From Burkholderiales bacterium (GTDB lineage Bacteria > Pseudomonadota > Gammaproteobacteria > Burkholderiales > Burkholderiaceae_C): a stretch of DNA of 7,865 nt. The stretch is from assembly GCA_005789685.1 (NCBI GenBank), contig SXXD01000170.1:1-7865 (forward strand), read 5' to 3'. Position numbers and translations under genes: made by a program. Below the pieces are notes generated by a model, which was not told the DNA's origin, searched no databases, and worked only from the letters and a program-made list of their open reading frames with translations. Shown piece after piece: positions 1-5,469 of the stretch (positions are counted from its first letter, which is position 1; the number at the start of each line of letters is the position of its first letter).

Positions 1-479
1 GACACAGACACCTTGTCTAAAGGAATCTGGTCAAACAAAATCTTCATGTCTTCAACAGAGTCGATGGCCACGCCCGCTTTGCCCACATCGCCTGTGACAC
101 GGGGATGGTCTGAGTCATAGCCGCGGTGTGTGGCCAAGTCGAATGCCACCGACACGCCTTGACCGCCTGCTGCCAAAGCTTTGCGGTAAAACGCGTTGGA
201 CTCTTCTGCAGTTGAAAAGCCGGCGTATTGGCGAATAGTCCAAGGGCGCACCGAGTACATGGTGGCTTGCGGGCCGCGCAAAAAGGGCTCAAAGCCAGGC
301 AAGGTGTTGGCGTAGGGCAAGTTAGCGGTGTCTTCGGCCGTGTACAAAGGCTTGACGGAAATGCCGTCGGGGGTTTTCCAGTTGAGGGCTTCGACATTGC
401 CGCCCGGCGCCGACTTTTGAGCGGCACGTAGCCAGTCGTCCAGCTGTGCGGTCTTGAATTCTTTCTTCGGGTCGGTCAT
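1..479 (-). CDS. scpA: Methylmalonyl-CoA mutase, N-terminal part (cut by window edge)
   Basis: Adenosylcobalamin-dependent mutase interconverting (R)-methylmalonyl-CoA and succinyl-CoA in cytosolic propionyl-CoA metabolism. Only the first 159 codons are visible; the family runs to about 700 residues or more, so most of the barrel and the whole B12-binding domain lie outside. Visible family signatures are [18 protein letters not shown] (residues 73-90), where R78 and Y85 align, from memory of the Propionibacterium enzyme, with substrate-contacting Arg82 and Tyr89; then [19 protein letters not shown] (110-128), [12 protein letters not shown] (130-141) and the [10 protein letters not shown] stretch at the edge. 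The ATG start is preceded 9 nt upstream by a GAGGA ribosome-binding site (minus strand of 489-493). It is divergent from a GntR regulator, an arrangement that suggests local control. The symbol is by homology; mutA or mcm would be equally acceptable. Confidence 0.95.
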   Translation of the reverse strand, partial: MTDPKKEFKTAQLDDWLRAAQKSAPGGNVEALNWKTPDGISVKPLYTAEDTANLPYANTLPGFEPFLRGPQATMYSVRPWTIRQYAGFSTAEESNAFYRKALAAGGQGVSVAFDLATHRGYDSDHPRVTGDVGKAGVAIDSVEDMKILFDQIPLDKVSV

Positions 480-515
480 GTCGCGAAATCCTCAATATGA
501 TTCATAATTATTGAT

Positions 516-545
516 GCAAAATATTGTACCTGCCTTACAATTTGC
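516..545. promoter_or_regulatory. Inverted repeat, candidate GntR operator between scpA and its regulator
   Basis: ATTGTA (523-528) and TACAAT (536-541) are perfect inverted arms around a 7-nt spacer. Outside them lie GCAAA (516-520) and TTTGC (541-545), also complementary, so the arms GCAAAATATTGTA and TACAATTTGC match apart from a 3-nt insertion on the left. The GT...AC half-site pattern is what GntR/FadR-type regulators usually bind. The inner TACAAT sequences read as -10-like elements on both strands, so a bound protein could block either promoter, but no good -35 partner was found for either. Operator function is inferred. Confidence 0.5.
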
Positions 546-586
546 AAAACGGCCCACTTTAGGCCAATTTAAACGATTTATCCACC

Positions 587-1255
587 ATGTCTGCCCCGTC
601 CGCTGTCCCCTCTTTGGCGCCCCGAGCGCTTTATGAAGAAGTTGCCGAACTCATTCGGCAGCGTATCTTTAGCCGAGAACTCGAGCCAGGCAGTTGGATT
701 GACGAGTTGCAAATCTCCAAGGCCTACGGCATTAGCCGCACCCCTCTGCGAGAGGCATTGAAGGTTTTGGCCGCTGAAGGCCTGATCACCATGAAGGTGC
801 GCCGCGGGGCTTATGTGACCGAGGTTTCAGAAAAAGACCTGCGAGATGTGTATCACTTGCTAAGCCTTTTAGAAAGTGATGCGGCCGCTGTGGTGGCCCA
901 AACTGCCTCCGCTGCAGACTTAAAAAAGCTGCAATCACTCCATGCAGACCTTGAAGCCGCTGGCAAACCCGGCAAAGAAAAACACGATAAGTTTTTTGAA
1001 GTGAACGAAGCATTTCACATGTGCTTGCTAGAGTTGGCGCAAAACAAGTGGCGTGATCAAATGGTGGCTGACTTGCGCAAAGTGATGAAGCTCAATCGAC
1101 ACAACTCTTTGTTTAAAACAGGACGCATCAAGGAATCGCTGAGTGAGCACCAGGCCATCATGTCAGCTCTGAACTCAAAAGATCCTGTGGCCACAGCAGC
1201 ACGCATGCGAGAGCATTTTGCAAATGGTCTTGCGGCGGCCAGCTCAACACCTTAA
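587..1255 (+). CDS. GntR-family transcriptional regulator, FadR/FCD subfamily
   Basis: A 222-aa DNA-binding regulator of usual length for the FadR branch. Residues about 11-80 form the winged helix-turn-helix, with the hallmark recognition-helix text RTPLREALKVLAAEGLI (51-67) and the wing RRGAYVTEV (72-80). Residues about 84-215 are an all-helical FCD ligand-binding domain. N140, H144 (in NEAFH), H188 (SEHQAI) and H210 (MREH) fit the Asp/Asn-His-His-His metal site of that domain, so a carboxylate or acyl effector is plausible. The gene is transcribed away from the methylmalonyl-CoA mutase gene, so it probably controls propionate/methylmalonyl-CoA genes and itself; that is inference from position. 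The start has no clear Shine-Dalgarno. The stop codon overlaps that of dusA. Confidence 0.93.
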   Translation: MSAPSAVPSLAPRALYEEVAELIRQRIFSRELEPGSWIDELQISKAYGISRTPLREALKVLAAEGLITMKVRRGAYVTEVSEKDLRDVYHLLSLLESDAAAVVAQTASAADLKKLQSLHADLEAAGKPGKEKHDKFFEVNEAFHMCLLELAQNKWRDQMVADLRKVMKLNRHNSLFKTGRIKESLSEHQAIMSALNSKDPVATAARMREHFANGLAAASSTP

Positions 1256-2280
1256 GCAGGTACCTCTGCACCCTTCGCTAGCGCTTCACGCGCAATGGCC
1301 ATGACCTCACGAGGTGGCTGAGGTTTGAGCTTGTGATTGCTCCAAACTTGGCGCCACAAACGTCCTCCTCGCTGACCATGGTAAAGCCCCAGCATGTGAC
1401 GTGCAATGGCATACCAAGGACACCCGTCTTCATTGAAGGCACGCTCCATGTAAGTGACCATGGCTTCTTCCACGTCTTCTCGTGAAAGCACGGGTTTAGA
1501 CTGAACGCTTTGTGCTTGTCCCTGGAAAAATGTTTCATCCCAAGTGGTGAGTAGCCAAGGGTTGTAATAAGCCTCACGGCCAATCATCACGCCATCGACT
1601 TCCTTAAGGTGTTCGGCTATTTGCTCATTGCACGTGATGCCGCCATTAATGGCTATGGTGAGTTCTGGAAAATCTTTTTTCAACTGATAAGCCAGTTCAT
1701 ACCTTAAAGGCGGAATCTCGCGATTCTCTTTAGGCGATAAGCCGTTAAGCCAAGCATTGCGCGCATGGACGATGAACACATTGCAGCCTACTTCTTTGAC
1801 GGTGCCCACAAAGTCTCGAACAAAATCGTAGCTTTCAATTTGGTCAATGCCAATGCGGTGCTTGACTGTGACAGGCACTGACACCACATCGACCATGGCC
1901 TTGACGCCATCGGCCACCAGCTGCGGCTCGTTCATGAGGCAAGCGCCAAAAGCACCGCGCTGCACACGGTCGCTGGGGCAACCGCAATTTAAATTGATTT
2001 CGTTGTAGCCCCACTGCTCACCCAACTTGGCGGCATAGGCCAAATCGGCGGCATCACTGCCGCCCAACTGCAAGGCCACAGGATGCTCCTCGGTATTGAA
2101 GCGCAAGTGTCGTTCTACGCTGCCATGGCGGATGGCACCGGTGGTGACCATCTCGGTGTAAAGCATGGTGTGCTGCGTCAGAAGGCGATGGAAAAACCGG
2201 CAATGCCGATCGGTCCATTCCATCATGGGCGCAACAGACAGGCGCCAAGGGCTAAAGTGGTTAATGAGTGCTTGATTCAC
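1252..2280 (-). CDS. dusA: tRNA-dihydrouridine(20/20a) synthase DusA
   Basis: FMN-dependent enzyme that reduces uridine to dihydrouridine in the D-loop of tRNAs using NADPH. At 342 aa it has the usual DusA length. Signatures in order: SVAPMMEWTDRHCRFFHR (15-32) at the start of the TIM barrel; QLGGSD (71-76); EINLNCGCPSDRVQRGAFGACLM (from 94), where C101 is the catalytic acid; VTVKHRIGID (137-146) with K140 and H141; FIVHARNAWL (169-178); INGGI (211-215) and VMIGREAYYNPW (231-242), the phosphate-binding end of the barrel. The DusA-specific text sets it apart from DusB and DusC. The start is GTG, with at most a weak ribosome-binding site; no in-frame ATG lies upstream before a stop, and the N-terminal length fits the family. 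It follows the leftward two-gene module by 13 nt. Confidence 0.96.
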   Translation of the reverse strand: MNQALINHFSPWRLSVAPMMEWTDRHCRFFHRLLTQHTMLYTEMVTTGAIRHGSVERHLRFNTEEHPVALQLGGSDAADLAYAAKLGEQWGYNEINLNCGCPSDRVQRGAFGACLMNEPQLVADGVKAMVDVVSVPVTVKHRIGIDQIESYDFVRDFVGTVKEVGCNVFIVHARNAWLNGLSPKENREIPPLRYELAYQLKKDFPELTIAINGGITCNEQIAEHLKEVDGVMIGREAYYNPWLLTTWDETFFQGQAQSVQSKPVLSREDVEEAMVTYMERAFNEDGCPWYAIARHMLGLYHGQRGGRLWRQVWSNHKLKPQPPREVMAIAREALAKGAEVPA

Positions 2281-2286
2281 ACCCCG

Positions 2287-2292
2287 ATCATA
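2287..2292 (-). promoter_or_regulatory. Possible -10 element immediately before dusA
   Basis: On the minus strand TATGAT (5 of 6 matches to TATAAT) ends 6 nt before the GTG start of dusA. Initiation about 7 nt downstream of a -10 would fall on the first base of the start codon, giving a leaderless message. No recognisable -35 lies 16-18 nt upstream, and the element overlaps the stop region of the preceding gene, so this is weak; read-through from the upstream pair is the alternative. Confidence 0.25.
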
Positions 2293-2293
2293 A

Positions 2294-2818
2294 TTAATAA
2301 ATCAGTGGCTTCATGTCTTTAAGAAGCTGCTTGTTAACAGCTGGCAAAGCCTTAGCCAGGTTAACCTGCTTGGTCACTTCTGCCAATTGCAAGTCGCTTT
2401 CGCTGACTTTGTATGCCATTTTTTGCTGAAGCCATTGCAACATGTCAGAAAGATGCCACATGACTGCCTTGCCTTCATGGATAGGCAAAGGGAAACTAGC
2501 ATGATGTTGCAACATGAGTTTGCGAAGGTTTTGACGCGTCACACCGACCGAATCGGCAACATCGGATAAACCAACGAAATCGGGTGCAGCTTCAATCAAG
2601 ACAGCTTCAGGGAGTGCTGCCTTAACATCTGACAATGCCGATAAAAGCGCTTTTTCAGCTGACTTTGCTTGGCGACAAAAGTTAAGGGCAATGCGGCCCG
2701 GCTGTCCCAAGCCCAACAAGGCATCGTCACACCCACCCCCCCCTAATCGTTCTGCAATGCTGTCGCCTGCATCTTCACCATGGTCAATTTGATATTTCAA
2801 AATAAAGTTGTATTCCAT
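2294..2818 (-). CDS. Helix-turn-helix DNA-binding protein, putative antitoxin of a two-gene module
   Basis: A 174-aa protein without a certain name. Residues 1-80 read as beta-alpha-beta-beta-alpha-beta, a ferredoxin-like pattern: YNFILKYQI (3-11), helix 17-26, GCDDALLGLGQPGRIALNF (29-47), helix 52-68 and AVLIEA (72-77). Next comes a helix-turn-helix, VGLSDVADSVGVTRQNLRKLM (82-102), and a wing-like segment ending WHLSDMLQWLQQK (121-133), as in AlpA/MerR-type small DNA binders. Residues 134-174 are a helical, lysine-rich tail. The ATG lies 2 nt after the stop of the upstream gene with no strong ribosome-binding site, so coupled translation is likely. The pairing and HTH make it a candidate autorepressor and antitoxin. 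I recall similar proteins annotated only as DNA-binding; function is inferred. Confidence 0.7.
   Translation of the reverse strand: MEYNFILKYQIDHGEDAGDSIAERLGGGGCDDALLGLGQPGRIALNFCRQAKSAEKALLSALSDVKAALPEAVLIEAAPDFVGLSDVADSVGVTRQNLRKLMLQHHASFPLPIHEGKAVMWHLSDMLQWLQQKMAYKVSESDLQLAEVTKQVNLAKALPAVNKQLLKDMKPLIY
2736..2743. repeat. Eight-base C/G homopolymer inside the HTH protein gene
   Basis: An uninterrupted run of eight C on the plus strand, read as eight G in the coding strand, covers the codons for G26, G27 and the start of G28. A further GGG follows after one T, so the protein reads RLGGGGC here. A gain or loss of one base would shift the frame before the DNA-binding domain. The displayed frame is intact. 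Confidence 0.9.
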
Positions 2819-2820
2819 TT

Positions 2821-3111
2821 TTAGCTTTTTAAGTTATTCTTGATTGTTTTGAGCAATTGACTCAAGTTAAACAAACGTACCTCACACTTTTCAACAACCC
2901 GCATCAATGCATTTGCATGATTCTCATGACTTTTGGGTGTACTCCAAATTGAGGTAATGCAGAACTCTCCGCACCTGCAATTTTCTTGATTGAATGGGCA
3001 GTACATTTTTCCCCATGCGTGCGATCCCCCTACTTGAATTCGCCAGTTTTGAGACTCAGCAAACTGAATAGCGCTTTCGATTGATTTTTTAGGATGTTTT
3101 GTTCGCTTCAA
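2821..3111 (-). CDS. Small Cys/His-rich protein, putative HicA-like toxin
   Basis: A 96-aa protein of uncertain function. It begins with basic KRTKHPKK and a helix (9-20), then NWRIQVGGSHAWGKMYCP (22-39). The helix, aromatic strand and GSH (29-31) follow the layout of HicA mRNA-interferase toxins, in which the His of GSH is catalytic. A cysteine cluster C38, C45, C47, C51 follows, then SIWSTPKSHENHA (54-66) and the helix ANALMRVVEKCE (66-77), which corresponds to the P-x-H and final helix of HicA. The tail 78-96 is basic. The four cysteines could hold zinc. The TTG start is chosen because a GGAGA ribosome-binding site lies 5 nt upstream (3117-3121) and no ATG is available before residue 36. 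Toxin-first order with 2-nt spacing to the HTH gene matches hicAB-like modules. The toxin role is inference. Confidence 0.65.
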   Translation of the reverse strand: MKRTKHPKKSIESAIQFAESQNWRIQVGGSHAWGKMYCPFNQENCRCGEFCITSIWSTPKSHENHANALMRVVEKCEVRLFNLSQLLKTIKNNLKS

Positions 3112-3121
3112 GTGAGTCTCC

Positions 3122-3150
3122 AGAATAATCTATTCACAATTGGTTGTCAA
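3122..3150 (-). promoter_or_regulatory. Sigma70-like promoter of the putative toxin-antitoxin pair
   Basis: On the minus strand a perfect -35 TTGACA (3145-3150) is followed, after exactly 17 nt, by TATTCT (3122-3127; 4 of 6 to TATAAT). It points into the leftward two-gene module. A start about 7 nt downstream would leave only a few nucleotides before the TTG codon and would exclude the GGAGA motif from the message. So either the transcript is nearly leaderless or a second promoter lies further upstream. Confidence 0.5.
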
Positions 3151-3158
3151 TCGACAAC
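3143..3158. promoter_or_regulatory. Inverted repeat over the -35 box, candidate operator of the module
   Basis: GTTGTC (3143-3148) and GACAAC (3153-3158) are perfect 6-nt inverted arms around a 4-nt spacer. The left arm covers most of the TTGACA box of the leftward promoter. The position suits a dimeric repressor, and the HTH protein of the module is the natural candidate. Binding is inferred. Confidence 0.5.
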
Positions 3159-3191
3159 TATAAATAAATTGCACCAATGTTTAAACCTCTG

Positions 3192-3206
3192 ATTCTTGAC
3201 AAGAAT
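3192..3206. promoter_or_regulatory. 15-nt near-palindrome upstream of the nfeD-like gene
   Basis: ATTCTTG and CAAGAAT are perfect 7-nt arms around a single central A. The plus-strand TTGACA (3196-3201) lies inside it and could be a -35 box for rightward transcription, but no acceptable -10 follows at 16-18 nt. It may be an operator in the divergent region between the two-gene module and the membrane-protein genes; there is no U-run to make it a terminator. Confidence 0.4.
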
Positions 3207-3317
3207 TGAGCAAAAGAAGCTTGCAATCCCTTTCAAACAAACGGAATCTCCACACTTACCACCAATACGTGGCACGATTGGGCATCAGAGATACGTTAGT
3301 CAAAGGGAAATCTATCC

Positions 3318-3740
3318 ATGAACGAATCAACCATTTGGTGGCTCATTGCAGGCTCACTTGTTGGCATAGAACTGATGACGGGCACCTTCTACTTGCTTAT
3401 GCTCGCCATTGGCGCTTCAGCAGGTGCTATCGCAGCGCACGCTCAGCTAAGTTTTTCATCACAACTGATCACCGGATCGGTGGTCGGTGGACTCGCTGTG
3501 GTTTTGTGGCGTGTTTACTCTTTGCAAAAATTAAAGTCTCATCCCGAAGAAGTTTCTGCCCAGCACTTGGATGTCGGTGAAACAGTGGAAGTGCATGAAT
3601 GGCTCAGCAATGGCACTGCACAGGTGAAGCACAGAGGTGCCAACTGGACGGCTATTTGTGCAGAAGGAATTCCGCAAGAACTTGGCGTTTATCAAATCCA
3701 AGATATTCAGGGCAACACTTTGGTGCTGCATAAAGTTTAA
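3318..3740 (+). CDS. NfeD-family membrane protein (YbbJ-like)
   Basis: A 140-aa protein of the short NfeD class, which partners SPFH/stomatin-like proteins in the inner membrane. Hydrophobic segments lie at about residues 5-20, 22-40 and 48-67, giving two to three membrane passes. A soluble C-terminal half of about residues 80-140 follows, whose pattern DVGETVEVHEWLSNGTAQVKHRGANWTAICAEG (from 85) is typical of the NfeD OB-fold beta barrel. The start has an AAGGGA ribosome-binding site 9 nt upstream (3303-3308). The next gene, an SPFH protein, begins 30 nt downstream on the same strand, matching the ybbJ-qmcA pairing of E. coli. The pair is thought to act in membrane organisation or quality control; the exact role is not known. 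Confidence 0.85.
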   Translation: MNESTIWWLIAGSLVGIELMTGTFYLLMLAIGASAGAIAAHAQLSFSSQLITGSVVGGLAVVLWRVYSLQKLKSHPEEVSAQHLDVGETVEVHEWLSNGTAQVKHRGANWTAICAEGIPQELGVYQIQDIQGNTLVLHKV

Positions 3741-3770
3741 GTCAACGTTAGCCTCTAAGAAAGAAACATC

Positions 3771-4691
3771 ATGGAAATTGCAATCGTCCTCTTGGCCATT
3801 GCGGTCTTGTTCATTATTAAAACCGTCAAGGTTGTCCCTCAACAAAACGCATGGGTGGTAGAGCGCTTGGGCAAGTTCCATGCAAGCCTTACGCCAGGCC
3901 TTAATTTTGTAGTGCCATTCATTGACAACGTCATTCAAAAACACAGCCTCAAAGAAATTCCACTTGATGTACCCAGCCAGGTTTGCATCACCCGAGACAA
4001 CACACAACTGCAGGTGGATGGCATTTTGTACTTCCAGGTCACCGACCCCAAGCTGGCCAGTTACGGCTCATCCAATTACATTGTGGCCGTCACGCAATTG
4101 GCTCAAACCAGTTTGCGCAGTGTCATTGGCAAATTAGAACTCGACAAAACATTCGAAGAGCGCGACATCATCAATGCCCAAGTGGTTGCAGCCATCGATG
4201 AAGCAGCCTTGAACTGGGGCGTCAAAGTACTTCGTTATGAAATCAAAGACCTGACACCACCCAAAGAAATTTTGCACGCTATGCAATCGCAAATCACAGC
4301 CGAGCGTGAAAAGCGTGCCCTCATTGCAGCCTCAGAAGGACGCCGTCAAGAACAAATCAACATTGCCACAGGCGAACGCGAGGCTTTCATTGCGCGCTCT
4401 GAAGGCGAGAAGCAGGCCGTGATCAACAAAGCCGAAGGTGATGCCGCTTCAATTTTGGCGGTAGCCGAAGCCACGGCCCAGGCCATTGAACGCATAGCCT
4501 CTGCCATTCAAAAACCAGGCGGTGAACAAGCAGTGCAACTGAAAGTGGCCGAGCAAGCTGTCATTGCCTACAGCAAGGTGGCGCAAGATGCCAAAACCAC
4601 ACTGATCGTGCCTGGCAACATGACCGAGGTATCGTCCTTGATAGCCTCGGCCATGCAAATGGTCAACACAGGAAAAAATGCTGGGCATTAG
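3771..4691 (+). CDS. qmcA: SPFH/band-7 (stomatin/prohibitin-like) membrane protein, QmcA type
   Basis: At 306 aa it matches the usual QmcA length. One N-terminal membrane segment (residues 2-17) anchors it. The SPFH domain follows directly, with VVPQQNAWVVERLGKF (21-36), LTPGLNFVVPFID (40-52), TRDNTQLQVDGILYFQVTDP (74-93) and LRYEIKDLTPP (154-164). Residues about 165-245 form a long charged coiled coil built of related short repeats (AASEGRRQ, ATGEREAF, SEGEKQAV, AEGDAASI), which drives assembly of large ring- or cage-like oligomers in this family. The C-terminal part (270-295) is alpha-helical and ends AMQMVNTGKNAGH. The ribosome-binding site is weak (AAGAAAG). It is likely co-transcribed with the NfeD-like gene. 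Its stop codon overlaps the phaB stop by 4 nt. Confidence 0.92.
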   Translation: MEIAIVLLAIAVLFIIKTVKVVPQQNAWVVERLGKFHASLTPGLNFVVPFIDNVIQKHSLKEIPLDVPSQVCITRDNTQLQVDGILYFQVTDPKLASYGSSNYIVAVTQLAQTSLRSVIGKLELDKTFEERDIINAQVVAAIDEAALNWGVKVLRYEIKDLTPPKEILHAMQSQITAEREKRALIAASEGRRQEQINIATGEREAFIARSEGEKQAVINKAEGDAASILAVAEATAQAIERIASAIQKPGGEQAVQLKVAEQAVIAYSKVAQDAKTTLIVPGNMTEVSSLIASAMQMVNTGKNAGH

Positions 4692-5425
4692 CCCATGTGC
4701 AAGCCACCATTCACAGAGAAGTCTGCACCCGTGGCATAACCACCTTCTTCAGACGCCAACCAAGCAATGATGGAAGCAATTTCACTGGGCTCACCCAAAC
4801 GCTTGACAGGCACTGTGGCCACAATTTTTTCCAGCACATCGGCACGAATGGCTTTGACCATGTCGGTGCCAATATAGCCAGGGCTAACGGTATTCACTGT
4901 CACGCCTTTGGTGGCTAACTCTTGTGCCAAAGCCATAGAGAAGCCGTGCATACCTGCCTTGGCAGCAGAGTAGTTGGTTTGGCCCGCTTGACCTTTTGCA
5001 CCATTCACCGATGAAATATTGACAATGCGGCCCCAGCCTTTTTCAACCATGTCGGCAACCACTTGCTTGGTCACGTTGAACATGGAGTTCAGGTTGGTTT
5101 CTATGACTGCATCCCAATCTTCGCGCGACATTTTCAAGAACATGCGGTCTTTGGTAATGCCAGCGTTGTTGACCAACACGTCAATGGTGCCATGCTCGGC
5201 TTTGGTTTTTGTAAAAGCTTCGACGGTTGAATTCCAATCTCCCACGTTGCCCACGGAAGCATAGAAGGTATAACCCAATGCTTTTTGCTCGTCCAACCAC
5301 TTGGTGAAGTCACGTGTGGGGCCGCAACCCGCAATGACCTTGAAACCTTCTTTGTGAAGGCGCTGGCAAATGGCGGTTCCGATGCCGCCCATACCACCTG
5401 TAACGTATGCTACTTTTTGACTCAT
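4688..5425 (-). CDS. phaB: Acetoacetyl-CoA reductase (NADPH), PHB synthesis
   Basis: Short-chain dehydrogenase that reduces acetoacetyl-CoA to (R)-3-hydroxybutyryl-CoA, the monomer for PHB polymerisation. At 245 aa it is one residue shorter than my recollection of the Cupriavidus necator enzyme, the difference falling in the loop after AGCGP (32-36). The cofactor loop is TGGMGGIG (9-16), NNAG is at 86-89, the catalytic Ser is S139, and YSAAK gives Y152 and K156. Substrate-side text NISSVNGAKGQAGQTNYS (136-153) and SPGYIGTDMVKAIR (181-194) and the C-terminal NGGLHMG are diagnostic of PhaB within the SDR family. It is the last gene of the leftward pha operon, 44 nt after phaA, with a strong AGGAG ribosome-binding site 8 nt before ATG (5434-5438). 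Confidence 0.97.
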   Translation of the reverse strand: MSQKVAYVTGGMGGIGTAICQRLHKEGFKVIAGCGPTRDFTKWLDEQKALGYTFYASVGNVGDWNSTVEAFTKTKAEHGTIDVLVNNAGITKDRMFLKMSREDWDAVIETNLNSMFNVTKQVVADMVEKGWGRIVNISSVNGAKGQAGQTNYSAAKAGMHGFSMALAQELATKGVTVNTVSPGYIGTDMVKAIRADVLEKIVATVPVKRLGEPSEIASIIAWLASEEGGYATGADFSVNGGLHMG

Positions 5426-5469
5426 GGATTTGTCTCCTATGTAAATGAGTTATTTGAGTTTCTGAAAAA

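Noticed and set aside
3144..3170. Plus-strand TTGTCA followed by TAAATT as a promoter for nfeD
   Set aside because: The spacing is only 15 nt and the -10 match is weak. It is about 150 nt before the gene, so it was not entered as a feature.
3206..3580. An open frame on the plus strand upstream of and overlapping the nfeD-like gene
   Set aside because: Its start lies in the AT-rich intergenic region with no good ribosome-binding site, its product has no recognisable domain, and most of it overlaps the well-supported NfeD frame.
3531..4007. A 158-codon open frame on the minus strand across the nfeD-qmcA junction
   Set aside because: It lies opposite two well-supported genes, has no family resemblance and no ribosome-binding site; it is a mirror frame of real coding sequence.
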